Source: Pseudomonas sp. LS-2 (GTDB taxonomy: Bacteria > Pseudomonadota > Gammaproteobacteria > Pseudomonadales > Pseudomonadaceae). Taken from it: DNA of 39,033 bases. The stretch lies in contig NZ_QXTJ01000004.1 in assembly GCF_003605735.1 (NCBI RefSeq), forward strand, positions 84,500 through 123,532, read 5' to 3'. Positions 1 to 9,959 of this stretch are shown piece after piece. The position numbers and the translations under genes were made by a program. The first letter of the stretch is position 1. Each line of letters opens with the position of its first letter. Below the pieces are notes generated by a model. It did no database searches and was not told where the DNA came from. It saw only the letters and a list, made by a program, of their open reading frames with translations.

Positions 1-2455
1 GTGCGTTCTCGCTTTTGAGCATCGGTGGGCCGTCGCTGACCTTGACCTTCGCCACAGTGCCAAGGGTGATCTGGCTCCCCAGAGGGGTGTAAATCGGCAA
101 TTGCTCCAGGGCGCCAAGCGAGTCGCGCCACTCCCGTGGGTAACGTACGTTAATCGGGAAACGTGCGAGACCTTCAATGGTCTCGCCGACGTTTTCACCA
201 CCGATAGCGCCGGCCACAACGGACTGCACATCAGCGATATTCAATCCGTAGCGAGCGGCAGCCTTTCGGTCGATATCCACGTCAATGTAGCGGCCACCGG
301 TCAGTCGCTCGGCTAGTGCCGAACTGATGCCGGGTATGTCCTTGGCCACTCGCTCGACTGCCTGAGTCGCGGCATCGATCTCCGTCAGGTTAGTGCCGGC
401 AACTTTCACGCCGATGGGGCTCTTGATCCCGGTAGCCAGCATGTCGATACGGTTGCGAATCGGTGGTATCCAGATATTCGTAAGTCCAGGGACTCGCACC
501 ACGCGATCCAGTTCTTCCACCAATTTTTCCTGGGTCATACCTGGGCGCCATTGCTCGTGCGGCTTGAATTGAATGGTGGTTTCGAACATCTCCAGCGGTG
601 CCGGATCGGTAGCGGTTTCGGCACGGCCTGCTTTACCAAAGACGTGTTCAACCTCTGGAACAGTCTTGATCAGGCGGTCGGTCTGTTGCAGCAATTGCGC
701 CGCTTTCTGCGCCGACAATCCCGGCAGGGCTGAAGGCATATAGAGCAGATCGCCCTCGTCCAACGGGGGGAGAAACTCGCCGCCCGAGCGCGACATTGGC
801 CATAGCGCACTGGCAAACACCAACAGTGCCACCAGCATTGTGATCTTTGGTCGACGCAAGACTGCGTCCAGGGCTGGCTGATAGATCCGAATCAACCACC
901 GGTTCAACGGGTTCTGTTGCTCACTGGGGATTCGTCCTCGAATCCAGTAACCCATCAGCACGGGCACCAAGGTCACTGACAATCCCGCCGCTGCGGCCAT
1001 GGCGTAGGTCTTGGTGAAAGCCAGTGGGCCGAACAAACGCCCTTCCTGAGCTTCTAGGGTGAACACCGGAATGAACGACAGGGTGATAATCAACAAACAG
1101 AAGAACAGCGCCGGGCCGACCTCAGCCGCCGCTTCGGTCATCACGTGCCAATGACGCTCCCCATTCAGTTCTTCCCCTGGATTCGCCACATGCCACGCCT
1201 CAACCTTCTTGTGCGCGTTCTCGATCATTACCACGGCAGCATCCACCATGGCGCCGATGGCAATGGCAATCCCACCCAAGGACATGATGTTGGCGTTGAT
1301 GCCTTGGTAGCGCATGACGATGAAGGCAATCAAAACTCCCACCGGCAGGGAGATGATCGCCACCAGCGACGAGCGTAAGTGCCAGAGGAAAATCCCACAA
1401 ACCAACGCGACAACGATGAATTCTTCGATGAGCTTGTGGCTGAGATTTTCCACAGCGCGGTCGATCAGCTTACTGCGGTCGTAGGTGGTGACGATTTCCA
1501 CCCCAGACGGCAAACTCTTTTTCAGCTCGTCGAGTTTGGTCTTGACCGCAGCAATGGTCTCGCGAGCATTCTTGCCGCTGCGCAAAATCACCACGCCGCC
1601 GACGGTCTCGCCCTCACCGTCGAGTTCGGTGATGCCACGCCGCATTTCCGGCCCCAGCTGGATCGTGGCGACATCGCCAAGGGTCACCGGCACACCGCCC
1701 GAGCCAAGCTTCAGTGGGATCGCCCGAAAGTCATTGAGTGTCTTTAAGTAGCCGGAAGCACGCACGATGAACTCGGTCTCTGCCATCTCCAGCACCGCAC
1801 CACCGGTTTCCTGATTGGCCTTGCCGATAGCATCGGTCACCTCAGACTGAGTGATGCCGAGGCTGGCCAGTTTGAGCGGATCAAGCTGCACCTGGTATTG
1901 CTTAACCATGCCTCCCACGGTGGCCACTTCCGCAACGTTCGGTAGGGTCTTGAGTTCAAACTTGAGGAACCAGTCCTGAAGAGCGCGAAGTTGTGCCAAA
2001 TCGTGCCCGCCACTGCGATCCACCAGTGCGTACTGATAGATCCAACCCACCCCCGTCGCATCCGGCCCCAACGCCGGCTTGGCGCTGGCCGGCAAGCGGC
2101 TTTGTATCTGACTCAGGTATTCCAGCACCCGCGAGCGAGCCCAATACAAGTCAGTGCCGTCTTCGAACAGCACGTAGACGAAACTATCACCAAAGAAGGA
2201 ATAACCTCGCACGGTTTTGGCCCCCGGCACCGAGAGCATGGTGGTGGCCAACGGATAGGTGACCTGGTTCTCGACGATCTGCGGCGCTTGCCCTGCATAA
2301 GGGGTGCGGATAATCACCTGTACATCGGAGAGGTCTGGCAACGCATCAATGGGCGTGCTTTGCACCGACCAGATGCCCCAAGCGGTGACAAACAGTGTCG
2401 CGAGTAGCACTAGGAATCGGTTGGCCACTGACCAACGAATCAGGGCAGCAATCAT
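1..2455 (-). CDS. cusA: CusA-type heavy-metal RND efflux pump, copy 1 (3' part outside window)
   Basis: Inner-membrane proton-driven RND pump of the Cus tripartite system, moving Cu(I) or Ag(I) to the outer-membrane channel. About 818 N-terminal residues are present; the C-terminal quarter (last transmembrane helices) lies beyond the left edge. The reading frame is continuous and closely matches the complete 1052-aa copy at 26625-29783 throughout. The three metal-binding methionines of E. coli CusA are present in the motifs LLYMPS, PLEMFET and RIDMLATG (residues 573, 623 and 672), and the TM4 aspartate is in GAMVDAAVV (D405). The start ATG overlaps the cusB stop by 4 bp (ATGA), showing translational coupling. 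Nucleotide divergence from copy 2 is obvious, mostly at third positions, so this is not a recent duplicate. A cusF may follow outside the window. Confidence 0.97.
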   Translation of the reverse strand, partial: MIAALIRWSVANRFLVLLATLFVTAWGIWSVQSTPIDALPDLSDVQVIIRTPYAGQAPQIVENQVTYPLATTMLSVPGAKTVRGYSFFGDSFVYVLFEDGTDLYWARSRVLEYLSQIQSRLPASAKPALGPDATGVGWIYQYALVDRSGGHDLAQLRALQDWFLKFELKTLPNVAEVATVGGMVKQYQVQLDPLKLASLGITQSEVTDAIGKANQETGGAVLEMAETEFIVRASGYLKTLNDFRAIPLKLGSGGVPVTLGDVATIQLGPEMRRGITELDGEGETVGGVVILRSGKNARETIAAVKTKLDELKKSLPSGVEIVTTYDRSKLIDRAVENLSHKLIEEFIVVALVCGIFLWHLRSSLVAIISLPVGVLIAFIVMRYQGINANIMSLGGIAIAIGAMVDAAVVMIENAHKKVEAWHVANPGEELNGERHWHVMTEAAAEVGPALFFCLLIITLSFIPVFTLEAQEGRLFGPLAFTKTYAMAAAAGLSVTLVPVLMGYWIRGRIPSEQQNPLNRWLIRIYQPALDAVLRRPKITMLVALLVFASALWPMSRSGGEFLPPLDEGDLLYMPSALPGLSAQKAAQLLQQTDRLIKTVPEVEHVFGKAGRAETATDPAPLEMFETTIQFKPHEQWRPGMTQEKLVEELDRVVRVPGLTNIWIPPIRNRIDMLATGIKSPIGVKVAGTNLTEIDAATQAVERVAKDIPGISSALAERLTGGRYIDVDIDRKAAARYGLNIADVQSVVAGAIGGENVGETIEGLARFPINVRYPREWRDSLGALEQLPIYTPLGSQITLGTVAKVKVSDGPPMLKSENA

Positions 2456-3936
2456 GGCTGGCTCCCCGATTTATCCAGGCGTTCAACACGCAAGCCATCA
2501 TCGGTCTGGCTCACCGCGACCCGTACCTTGTCACCAGCCTTGAGGCCCTGCATCAGCGCCGGACTAGCGAGAGGGAAAGTCATCGTCATGCCAGGCATAC
2601 CCAGCGTCTTGAAAGGGCCGTGGGCGAGCGTGACTTCTTTGTCGTTGATCGCAACGATCTGACCATCAGCCTCATGAAAACTGGAGGCTGTTTCACTGGG
2701 TGCCGACTCTTCCTCCGTGCGAGCAACAATGCCTTTAAGACTGGCCTCCGAGTCGAGCAGGAACTGGCCAGATGTAACCACCTTCTGACCTGCTTCGAGA
2801 CCTTTCACTATCGCCGTTTTGCCATCGCTTTCCTGCCCAAGGAGCACCTCCACGGGACGGTAGCGGCCAGCGTCTTCGGCGAGCATCACCAGCGCTCGTC
2901 GGCCAGTGCGAATCACCGCCTCACTCGGCACCCACAATACACTTTGCTCGGTCGAACGATTCAGGCGTACTTGCGCCGTCAAACCCGGCCTGAGACGCCC
3001 GTCCGGATTGGGTAACTCGACACGTACCCGAAGTGTGCGGCTGTCCGGATTGGTCTCGGGCAAAATCGCGCTGACGTTGCCGCTAAGTGTTGTTCCTGGG
3101 AAGGCTGGCAGACGCGCTTCGACCGCCTGCCCCACGGTGATAGCTCCGGAATCCGATTCTGGAACGGCTACAGCTAGCCAGACCGTGTCCAAACCATTGA
3201 CGCGAGCCAGGGTCTCGCCAGTCGTCACGGTCATACCCGCTCGCACATTTAGCTCTTGCAGAACGCCGCTGATGGGGGTGGTTAGCTTCAGGTTCGGCTG
3301 GACTTTGCCACTGCGCTCTACCTGGGTGATCAGCGCAGCTGGCATCCCTGTGAGCCGCAGTCGCTGTCGGGCCGCAGCCAATAGATCAACATCACCGTTG
3401 TGCTTAATGGCAAGGAACTCTGTCTGGGCAGCCGCCCACTCCGGCACTAGGATATCTGCCAGGGCCGCGTTGGTCTTGAGCACATCTCCGGGAGCATGGG
3501 CATAGACCCGCTCCACAAAGCCAGGGGTGCGTGCCTGTATCACCGCAACATCTCGTTCGTTGAACGCCAATACTCCTGTGACGTCGAGACTGGAGTTAAA
3601 GATTCCACGGGTGACTGTCGCAAAACGCAGACCGAGATTTTGAGTCAGACTCGGATCGATACTGACGGTCGCACGATCTCCTGCGCCACCGGCGTACTGA
3701 GGAACCAGTTGCATGTCCATAAAAGGGGATTTACCCGGCTTATCGAACTTTTGCTGCGGGTACATGGGGTCGTACCAATACAGAGCCTTGCGTTCCTCTG
3801 ATGAGTTGGGACTCTGCTCCGGGCTAGCACCAGGTACTCCGCTCACGCGTTGATGTGCGAACCAGTAACCACCGGCAATACCGAATGCCAGCGAGACGCC
3901 TACCAACAATGCCCCGTTCCATTTTTTTAGGATCAT
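2452..3936 (-). CDS. cusB: CusB-type periplasmic adaptor (membrane fusion protein) with C-terminal CusF-like domain, copy 1
   Basis: Periplasmic adaptor linking the CusA pump to the CusC channel and handing metal to it; 494 aa. An N-terminal membrane anchor spans about residues 8-26. The following segment YDPMYP...[11 protein letters not shown] holds the methionines equivalent to E. coli CusB M49, M64 and M66 (here M58, M73, M75). The barrel-sandwich and beta-barrel adaptor core follows. From about residue 415 there is an extra CusF-like OB-fold domain with motif VTLAHGPF...MPGMTMTF, so His and two Met ligands are visible, but the position of the CusF tryptophan is occupied by Met. Overlaps cusC and cusA by 4 bp on each side. 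The gene is paralogous to 29780-31258. Confidence 0.96.
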   Translation of the reverse strand: MILKKWNGALLVGVSLAFGIAGGYWFAHQRVSGVPGASPEQSPNSSEERKALYWYDPMYPQQKFDKPGKSPFMDMQLVPQYAGGAGDRATVSIDPSLTQNLGLRFATVTRGIFNSSLDVTGVLAFNERDVAVIQARTPGFVERVYAHAPGDVLKTNAALADILVPEWAAAQTEFLAIKHNGDVDLLAAARQRLRLTGMPAALITQVERSGKVQPNLKLTTPISGVLQELNVRAGMTVTTGETLARVNGLDTVWLAVAVPESDSGAITVGQAVEARLPAFPGTTLSGNVSAILPETNPDSRTLRVRVELPNPDGRLRPGLTAQVRLNRSTEQSVLWVPSEAVIRTGRRALVMLAEDAGRYRPVEVLLGQESDGKTAIVKGLEAGQKVVTSGQFLLDSEASLKGIVARTEEESAPSETASSFHEADGQIVAINDKEVTLAHGPFKTLGMPGMTMTFPLASPALMQGLKAGDKVRVAVSQTDDGLRVERLDKSGSQP

Positions 3937-5189
3937 TGGCTGGACTCCCCATAAGCGAAGTACAGACGCGCACTGGTCAGCGCTCGCTGCTCTTCTACGT
4001 CGATCTGTTTGAGGCGGGCCTCGATGAGTTCGCGTCGGGCGGCAACCACCGCGTTTAAATCGCCCTTGCCTGCACGGTAACTGGCCATGCTGAGTTCGAC
4101 CTTTTCCTTGGCCAGCGGCACCAGGCTGTCCTGATTTCTGCGCACGGCACGATCCAGACGCTCATAGTCAGCCAGCTCATTTTCCAGCTGCTGGGTATGC
4201 TCACGTGACAGCGCTTCGCGCTCGGCCTCCAATTGGTTGAGCTCAGCCTGCTTGGCCGCAATCCGAGGGTTTTGGCGAGAGCCGGGAAATAGCGGTAAAT
4301 CCCAGGAAAGTTGAACGCTGACCATGTCGCCGAACTGACGGTCACGATGCTGATAATCAAGCTCCCAACTCCAGTCCGACTGCTTTTCCGCTTCAGCTTC
4401 ACGAACTTTGGCTTGCGCTTCGCGGGTCATCGGCGCAAACGCTGCCAACTCGGGGTGGTGTTGCAGCTTATGAGAGTAACTTGAGGTATCAACTGGCCAT
4501 TCAGGCAAGCTGCCCACAGGCTTGTCGTTGGCGGCGGAGCCAATCCAGCGTTTGAGGGCCGCACGAGCCTGCGCTCTCTGGAGAATTAGATCGTCCTGCT
4601 GCTCCGCCAGTTGAGCTGCTTCCTGCTTGGGTGTCACCGCATCGGCGGGTTGAGCGCGGCCACCGGCAATTTGGGCCCGGACGGTATCGCTCAGCAGGCG
4701 GTTTTCTTTGTAGAAGTCCTGGAACAACACATCTTTGCGCTCGACCGAGTAGCTGCTGATCCAGGCCAACGCCGTGGACTGGCGCACCTTCAAACGTTCG
4801 ACTCGACGCTCCGCAGAGGCACGATCAATAGCTGCATCGGCAACTTCGATACGCGCTTTGCGCTTGTCGCTATTGGGCATCTCCTGCCTGACCCCGACCA
4901 TCTGCATGGTCATGAAGTCCTGGTCAATACTCCAACGATCCGGGCCGCCGATGGGGTAGTTCTGCACGCCCACCAAGAGCTTGGGATCAGGTAATTCACC
5001 AGCAGGGATGGCTGCACTGCTGGCAGCCTGAATTTTGGCGTCTTGTGCGGTCAGCGACGGCGCATTGTTTTCTGCCAGCCGCAACGCTTCATCGAGCGTC
5101 AATGCGGCAGCGAAACTCGGCAACGCCAGCACGCTTGCCGCCAGACCGACCACGAGAGACCAGCCTGTGCAATTGCACTTGGAGTTCAT
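3933..5189 (-). CDS. cusC: CusC/CzcC-type outer-membrane efflux channel, copy 1
   Basis: TolC-family outer-membrane factor of the Cus pump, 418 aa. A Sec signal peptide ends near SFAAA (residues 1-28); no lipobox cysteine is visible, unlike E. coli CusC. The helical repeat pattern of the family is visible, including SLVPLAKEKVELSMASYRAGKGDLNAVV near the C terminus. The start ATG at 5189 is chosen because AGGAA lies at the right distance upstream and both spacing and motif are conserved in copy 2, where the protein has the same length; upstream in-frame ATGs at 5219 and 5210 lack this. First of three overlapping cus genes, about 100 bp downstream of the small protein gene at 5289-5630. Confidence 0.95.
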   Translation of the reverse strand: MNSKCNCTGWSLVVGLAASVLALPSFAAALTLDEALRLAENNAPSLTAQDAKIQAASSAAIPAGELPDPKLLVGVQNYPIGGPDRWSIDQDFMTMQMVGVRQEMPNSDKRKARIEVADAAIDRASAERRVERLKVRQSTALAWISSYSVERKDVLFQDFYKENRLLSDTVRAQIAGGRAQPADAVTPKQEAAQLAEQQDDLILQRAQARAALKRWIGSAANDKPVGSLPEWPVDTSSYSHKLQHHPELAAFAPMTREAQAKVREAEAEKQSDWSWELDYQHRDRQFGDMVSVQLSWDLPLFPGSRQNPRIAAKQAELNQLEAEREALSREHTQQLENELADYERLDRAVRRNQDSLVPLAKEKVELSMASYRAGKGDLNAVVAARRELIEARLKQIDVEEQRALTSARLYFAYGESSQ

Positions 5190-5288
5190 GTTTACGATTC
5201 CTGTAATCATCCGCTGCACGCGTCAAAAGACATGCGCGCAGCTAGTCCATCCCGCTAGTGCAGAATGAGGCTCAATGTCGGACAGGAA

Positions 5289-5630
5289 TTAAACGCGAGG
5301 AGGTCGCCATACTCCGGACGGGGTATGTACAGGCAATGAATCGCTAGAGAAGGATAGGACTACAGGATCAAACAGTGTGACAGGGGGCTTAAATACCGAA
5401 ACTTCCAACATACCGCCTGTTTTGCATTCCTGGCCCGGCTTACAAGGCTTCCCGTGCTCAGAAGGGCTTTTCATGTCGTTGCAGCAGTCCATCTTCATGT
5501 CGTCCATCATCGCCATGCCCATGGTCTTCATTGGGCAAGGTTCTGTGGGTGCCTGAACGCCCGCCATTCCGGACATGGGAAGCGTCAAGCTGATCAGAAG
5601 AAGCATGCAAAGCCGCAAATAGCGTTTCAT
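5289..5630 (-). CDS. Small Met/Cys-rich periplasmic protein, CzcI-like in position, copy 1
   Basis: 113-aa exported protein of uncertain function heading the cus operon. A hydrophobic signal peptide (MKRYLRLCMLLLISLTLPM) is followed by a segment dense in potential metal ligands: PCPMKTMGMAMMDD, DCCNDMK and CKPGQECK, then a conserved C-terminal WRPPR. The start at 5630 is preferred over the upstream ATG at 5678 because the paralogue at 32612-32953 begins with the same residues and has the same length. Small proteins with this layout stand upstream of czcCBA/cusCBA operons (CzcI is the named example), but assignment to that family is inference. It might scavenge or sense Cu/Ag in the periplasm. 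It lies 98 bp downstream of the sensor kinase gene on the same strand. Confidence 0.8.
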   Translation of the reverse strand: MKRYLRLCMLLLISLTLPMSGMAGVQAPTEPCPMKTMGMAMMDDMKMDCCNDMKSPSEHGKPCKPGQECKTGGMLEVSVFKPPVTLFDPVVLSFSSDSLPVHTPSGVWRPPRV

Positions 5631-5728
5631 AGAGGCGGAGTGTAGTCGGTGCAAATGGGACTTACAATTGGACAGCATTAAAAGTCAAGCCTCGACTTGG
5701 TAGCTCTGATTCGGCGCGCCCCAGCCTT

Positions 5729-7117
5729 TCACCCATGCGCAATAGGCCAAGCAGGCAGGCTTATCGTAAAAGTCGTTCGCCCTGAAGCTGAAGCACACCC
5801 AACGGTACCGTCATGAGCATCTGCTAACGACTTTACAATTGCCAAACCCAGCCCTGCATTGTTTGTAGAGCTCTCCCTTCGCGCAGGGTCAACTCTATAA
5901 AAGCGATCAAACAGCCGAGGCAGATGTTCGGCGGCAATTTCTTCACCGGGATTTAGCACTGACAGATTGACCATGGGGCCGGATGGCTCGATGTCTACGC
6001 AAATGGTGGCGCCAGAAGGTGTGTACCGGATCGCGTTTGACAACAAATTTGAAACCATCCTGTCCAGCATAGTTCTGTCTCCTCGCACCTCGCCGCGTCC
6101 GTTGACTTGAAGCTTTACCCCTGTGTCATCGGCCAGCAGTTGGTAATACTCCAAGACCTTCTCGACCACCGACCGCATTTCTACTTTTTCTTTCGCGGGA
6201 AGAACCAGGCCGTTGTCAGACTTTGCAAGAAACAGCATGCCATCGATGATGCTGGAAAGTCGGTTCAGATCTTCCAGGTTCGAATAGAGGTTTTCTTCGT
6301 ATATTTCCGGTGCACGTTTTTTTGTGAGGATGACTTCTGTATGTGTTCGCAAATTGCTTATGGGCGTACGTAGTTCGTGGGCAATGTCCGCTGAAAAGTT
6401 AGACAACCGTGAAAATGACTCTTCCAGCCGAGCTAGCATTGCATTAAATGAGCTTACAAGCAGTTCAAGCTCACGAGGCACAAAATCCATCGGAATACGC
6501 TCTTTCAGCGATCCAGCTGACATCGAGGCCGCGACCTGCGTCACCTGTGCGACCGGTTTTAAACCGCTGCGTGCCACCAACCAACCCAAACCTGCGCTGA
6601 CCAATGCACTGATCGCCAAACCGATCACCAGCCACCAGCGTAAGGTCTCGACAAAGTGCATATGGCTTGTGATATCCATACTCAGCCACGCCGTCAGTGG
6701 CTCTGCTTCATTCACCAAATGAACCTGAGCTTTCATTCCTCGGTACAGGTGGCCTCCGTCTGTCCATTCCCACATGTCGTCTTCAGGAGTGTTAGGAGGA
6801 ATAGCAGGGTGCTCAGCTGCGTTAGAGGTCGCGAAAATCGTCTTTCCACCTTGCATTACAATCGACGCTGAGAGCTCCTGATGTGCCCCCAATAGCGCTT
6901 GCAACTGGAGCAAGACATCTGAGCGGTCAGCCGAGCCAGCTTCACCGTCCATGATTTGACGGATGGATTCGAGCTTCTCTGTCATTGCTTGCCGGTCAAG
7001 TGCCTTGAAGTGATGCCGGCTGAATCCATCGAAGGTAAAGCCTGCTACGACGAGCACTGCGACTACAGCGCACACAAACATCAGGCTCAGACGAAGCGTT
7101 AGAGACGGGCGCTTCAT
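5729..7117 (-). CDS. copS: Copper-responsive sensor histidine kinase CopS/CusS
   Basis: Membrane sensor kinase of the heavy-metal (CusS/CopS/IrlS) group, 462 aa. TM1 is about residues 10-27 and TM2 about 162-181, enclosing a roughly 135-residue periplasmic sensor domain. HAMP follows (about 182-234). The H-box DIAHELRTP has phospho-acceptor H247, the N-box is [10 protein letters not shown] (N361), the F-box LFDRFYRVD (about 402-410), and the G-box [10 protein letters not shown] (421-430). The start codon overlaps the copR stop by 4 bp. Adjacent cop and cus genes and shared CopR boxes argue for periplasmic copper (possibly silver) as signal; the metal cannot be fixed from sequence. Confidence 0.95.
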   Translation of the reverse strand: MKRPSLTLRLSLMFVCAVVAVLVVAGFTFDGFSRHHFKALDRQAMTEKLESIRQIMDGEAGSADRSDVLLQLQALLGAHQELSASIVMQGGKTIFATSNAAEHPAIPPNTPEDDMWEWTDGGHLYRGMKAQVHLVNEAEPLTAWLSMDITSHMHFVETLRWWLVIGLAISALVSAGLGWLVARSGLKPVAQVTQVAASMSAGSLKERIPMDFVPRELELLVSSFNAMLARLEESFSRLSNFSADIAHELRTPISNLRTHTEVILTKKRAPEIYEENLYSNLEDLNRLSSIIDGMLFLAKSDNGLVLPAKEKVEMRSVVEKVLEYYQLLADDTGVKLQVNGRGEVRGDRTMLDRMVSNLLSNAIRYTPSGATICVDIEPSGPMVNLSVLNPGEEIAAEHLPRLFDRFYRVDPARRESSTNNAGLGLAIVKSLADAHDGTVGCASASGRTTFTISLPAWPIAHG

Positions 7118-7797
7118 TCTGCGTCCGGGGCATCAAGCATGTATCCCATGCCTCGCGAAGTCTGAATCAGCTTTGTATCGAAATCATCATCAATCTTGGC
7201 TCTAAGTCTGCGGATGGCCACCTCAATTACGTTGGTATCGCTGTCGAAATTCATATCCCAGACCTGGGATGCGATCAATGACTTCGAGAGTACCTCTCCT
7301 CTGCGGCGCATTAGCAGTTCCAGCAAAGCAAACTCCTTGGCTGTCAGATCAATGCGTTGCCCTGAGCGCGAGGCCCGACGTTTGAGCAGGTCGACTTCAA
7401 GATCTCCGATTTTGATAGACGTCAGATTGGGTGCACCAGCCCCTCGACGTAGCAGGCTTCTGACGCGAGCGAGCAGCTCGGAAAACGCGAATGGCTTAAC
7501 TAGATAATCATCTGCACCAAGCTCTAACCCTCTTACTCGGTCGTCCACTCCGTCCCTGGCTGTAAGGAACAATACGGGTACCAAGCTTCCAGCTGCGCGA
7601 ACACTTCGGATGACCTCCCAGCCGTCGATACCAGGCATCATCACGTCCAGAATCAGGAGGTCATAGGTCTCGTTCAAAGCCTGATGCAATGCCTCTGTCC
7701 CTGTCACCACCCGGTCGACATTAAAACCCGCTTCTAAGAGTCCTTGCTGAAGGTACATTCCGGTCTTGGGTTCGTCTTGTGCTACGAGGATTTTCAT
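7114..7797 (-). CDS. copR: Copper response regulator CopR/CusR (OmpR/PhoB family)
   Basis: Two-component response regulator, 227 aa. The receiver domain shows acidic pair D8/E9, phospho-acceptor D51 (LILDVMMPG), T79 and K101 (LVKPF). The C-terminal winged-helix DNA-binding domain includes the typical [15 protein letters not shown] recognition region and ends in RGMGYML. It is the likely reader of the TTAC-N5-TGTAAT boxes found at 7943, 12977, 13519 and 21429 (and weaker ones at 7858 and 13316). It is transcribed divergently from copG, with two boxes in the 277-bp gap, which suggests autoregulation. Confidence 0.95.
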   Translation of the reverse strand: MKILVAQDEPKTGMYLQQGLLEAGFNVDRVVTGTEALHQALNETYDLLILDVMMPGIDGWEVIRSVRAAGSLVPVLFLTARDGVDDRVRGLELGADDYLVKPFAFSELLARVRSLLRRGAGAPNLTSIKIGDLEVDLLKRRASRSGQRIDLTAKEFALLELLMRRRGEVLSKSLIASQVWDMNFDSDTNVIEVAIRRLRAKIDDDFDTKLIQTSRGMGYMLDAPDAE

Positions 7798-7857
7798 GGT
7801 GGAACTGCAGCTGTGCGTCGTTCAAGTGTGCTACGAAACAAGCACCGATGCACAAGC

Positions 7858-7873
7858 TGACGCAAATGTAATC
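7858..7873 (+). promoter_or_regulatory. Weak CopR box in copR-copG intergenic region
   Basis: TGACGCAAATGTAATC. It matches the TTACGGAAATGTAAT box of copA in its right half and has TGAC instead of TTAC on the left. It lies 61 bp upstream of copR, so it may serve copR autoregulation. Seen by eye; binding by CopR is inferred. Confidence 0.5.
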
Positions 7874-7942
7874 GTTCTGAAAACCACCAGAAAGCGCCGG
7901 CGCGCCACGACTTGGTAGTACGTGGGCAGCTAGACGGCAAGC

Positions 7943-7958
7943 TTACGAAAATGTAATC
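7943..7958 (+). promoter_or_regulatory. CopR box upstream of copG copy 1
   Basis: TTACGAAAATGTAATC, differing from the copA box TTACGGAAATGTAAT at one position. It is oriented towards copG, about 117 bp upstream of its ATG, and is a plausible activator site replacing a -35 element. The 277-bp gap 7798-8074 holds this box, the one at 7858 and no further gene. Confidence 0.7.
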
Positions 7959-8074
7959 GGCAATGATCGGTTGTTCCGCTTAACCTACCTTGGAACGGCG
8001 CGGATGCGAGGCCGTCGCGGACGGCAAACGTATACATGGCAACCGCGCAACGAAACGTTAAGAGGTGCATACGA

Positions 8075-8521
8075 ATGATGAAGCGCAGTTTATTTTTTGC
8101 TACGGGGCTGGTGTTCATGGGCGCTGCACAGGCTACGGAGCTTCTCAGCATCGATGTCCACCGTGACGCGAATTGCGGCTGCTGCAAGGAGTGGGTTAAA
8201 CACTTGGAATCGAATGGATTTAAAGTCGTTGACCATGTGGAAAGCGATATGAGCGCCATCAAGAAAGGGCTGGGTGTGCCGCAGGGACTAGCTTCCTGTC
8301 ACACGGGGGTTATTGGGGGAAAATTCGTGGAGGGCCATGTTCCGGCGAACGAGATTAAGAAGTTGAATGATCGTCCCGACCTTGTTGGGATTGCAGTGCC
8401 AGGCATGCCAGCAGGTTCGCCTGGTATGGACTATGGGCAGACACATCAACCTTACCAAGTCTTGGGCCTGACCAAGGGCGGTGCCCAAGAGGTGGTAGCT
8501 GACTACCCAAACAGAAAATGA
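8075..8521 (+). CDS. copG: CopG (DUF411) periplasmic copper-binding protein, copy 1
   Basis: Exported DUF411 protein, 148 aa. CopG of this family is known to hold a cysteine-bridged multinuclear copper cluster and is thought to interconvert Cu(I) and Cu(II) in the periplasm. The signal peptide ends near GAAQA. The cluster motif is visible as DANCGCCKEWVKH, and a second ligand region as ASCHTGVIGGKFVEGHVP. The start at 8075 (or the adjacent ATG at 8078) is chosen because AAGAGG lies about 9 bp upstream; the longer frame from 8036 would put the signal peptide internally. Convergent with copD. A paralogue is at 25735-26193. Confidence 0.92.
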   Translation: MMKRSLFFATGLVFMGAAQATELLSIDVHRDANCGCCKEWVKHLESNGFKVVDHVESDMSAIKKGLGVPQGLASCHTGVIGGKFVEGHVPANEIKKLNDRPDLVGIAVPGMPAGSPGMDYGQTHQPYQVLGLTKGGAQEVVADYPNRK

Positions 8522-8534
8522 TCGTCACGGACAT

Positions 8535-8556
8535 CTGAGCAACGAGCGCTGCTCAG
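8535..8556. terminator. Candidate bidirectional terminator between copG and copD
   Basis: Perfect 7-bp inverted repeat CTGAGCA/TGCTCAG with an 8-nt loop, placed between two convergent stop codons (8521 and 8569). There is no clear T-tract on either side, so Rho-independent function is uncertain. Confidence 0.45.
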
Positions 8557-8568
8557 CTCTGCGTGGGA

Positions 8569-9504
8569 TTAGCCTTGAGCCATTTCGATTGAAGGGCTTA
8601 GCGTTCCTAGCCAAGCCACCAAGCAAACAATCACTACCGCACAAGTCGATTCGAGCAGCACGCTCTTTTTCAAAGCAGTGACTGCGACAGAATAATTACC
8701 CCCGCTCACAGAGCGTTCCAGTGAGGGGCTCAGGTAGAAACGATTGAGGCTGGCGAGCCCGAGCATGGCGGCGAACAGTAAGATTTTCACTAACAGGAGG
8801 AGGCCGTAGGTGCTGGCAAGGATCTCGCTAATGGTTGGCCCGACAATGAATAGATAATTGGCGATACCAGTGAGTATGATCGTGCCCACAATGAATGCGC
8901 CCGCCGTTTCAAATCCTTTGAGCGCTCGCGTCAAAACTCGCACGAGTTGTTCGGGATTAGTCCTCCTGGTGCTCAACATCAGAGCAAACGCGGCAAGGGC
9001 GCCGATCCACCCACCAGCAGCCATTAGGTGAAGAATGTCCGCTGTGAAATGCCAGAAGCGCCGAGTTCCCTCATCCATCGCCCCGTGACCTGTCCAGGGG
9101 AGCGTAGCCAATGCAATACAACCCGCTATGGTAGCTATCCAAAGACTGACCGATGGCAATCGGTTGCTCTGGCTTGCAGCGATTATCACCACCGCAAGCG
9201 AGACCATACGTGCCATCCAGCTGTAACCGACCTCGGTTTCAAAGAGCATCATTTCAAGGTGGGGTAACAGCTCCGCCCAATCGGATGCGCCGCTCATATT
9301 TTTCGTCATGACCAGAAAGGTGGCCACAGATAGAAGTATGCCTGTTACCGCAGCACCGATCAGAAGCGACCCAAAATGCAACACTCTTCCCGATACGCGC
9401 TCTTTTCCGCGAAAGCTGTACAGCCCGAATACCGCTAGTCCGAACAGAACCATCAAGTCCAGGTAAAGCGCGAGGCGCAGCGCCACATTCAACGGGTCGC
9501 TCAT
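8569..9504 (-). CDS. copD: CopD inner-membrane copper resistance protein
   Basis: Polytopic inner-membrane protein of the CopD family, 311 aa with about eight hydrophobic segments across its length; last gene of copABCD. CopD together with CopC has been linked to copper uptake into the cytoplasm in Pseudomonas syringae. Conserved family features visible are the central WHFTADILHLMAAGGWIGAL segment with histidines in a membrane helix and the TRALKGFETAGA loop. The start lies 2 bp after the copC stop, indicating tight coupling. The gene ends facing copG. Confidence 0.93.
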   Translation of the reverse strand: MSDPLNVALRLALYLDLMVLFGLAVFGLYSFRGKERVSGRVLHFGSLLIGAAVTGILLSVATFLVMTKNMSGASDWAELLPHLEMMLFETEVGYSWMARMVSLAVVIIAASQSNRLPSVSLWIATIAGCIALATLPWTGHGAMDEGTRRFWHFTADILHLMAAGGWIGALAAFALMLSTRRTNPEQLVRVLTRALKGFETAGAFIVGTIILTGIANYLFIVGPTISEILASTYGLLLLVKILLFAAMLGLASLNRFYLSPSLERSVSGGNYSVAVTALKKSVLLESTCAVVIVCLVAWLGTLSPSIEMAQG

Positions 9505-9506
9505 GC

Positions 9507-9890
9507 TTATTTCACTTTGAAAGTCACGGCGCCGGTAATCGGATGAGTGTCAGACGAGACTGCTCGCCATTCCACTTTGTAGGTGCCAGTTGTCAGGGGG
9601 GATGAAGGGGTGATGACCATGGTTTTTGGATCACTGCCACCTGCCACGCCGGCCTTAACCCCCATCGGTGAATTCGGCATACCTGGCATATCAGTCATGA
9701 TCAGCTTGGCTCCGGAAAATTGGGTGACCAGGTTTTCGGAAAAGTGCAGTTCAATTTTCGAGGGGGCCGCACCGGAGTCGCCTTCTGAAGGAGTCGAAGA
9801 CAACAGTTTCGGATGGGCTTGAGCGACCGAGCTCAGCAAAATACCGGATGAAAGAGCGACGGCCACAACACAGGATTTCAAAAACGACAT
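9507..9890 (-). CDS. copC: CopC periplasmic copper chaperone
   Basis: Small periplasmic beta-barrel copper carrier, 127 aa. Signal peptide residues 1-25 end in VAQA, so the mature protein begins with histidine (H26), the N-terminal Cu(II) ligand of the family. A methionine-rich loop MTDMPGMPNSPMG, typical of the Cu(I) site of the Pseudomonas two-site CopC type, is present, as is the C-terminal SSDTHPITG with the second Cu(II)-site Asp/His. Third gene of copABCD, directly before copD. Confidence 0.95.
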   Translation of the reverse strand: MSFLKSCVVAVALSSGILLSSVAQAHPKLLSSTPSEGDSGAAPSKIELHFSENLVTQFSGAKLIMTDMPGMPNSPMGVKAGVAGGSDPKTMVITPSSPLTTGTYKVEWRAVSSDTHPITGAVTFKVK

Positions 9891-9959
9891 GCAAGGCTCC
9901 TCACAGCGAATAGCTGTTGTAATGAGGTTAAGTAATTATTTTGGTGCTGTTAACTTGAT

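Noticed and set aside
5191..5207. CopR-like sequence TTTACGATTCCTGTAATC upstream of cusC copy 1
   Set aside because: Half-site spacing is one base too long, it overlaps the ribosome binding site of cusC, and it is not kept in cusC copy 2.
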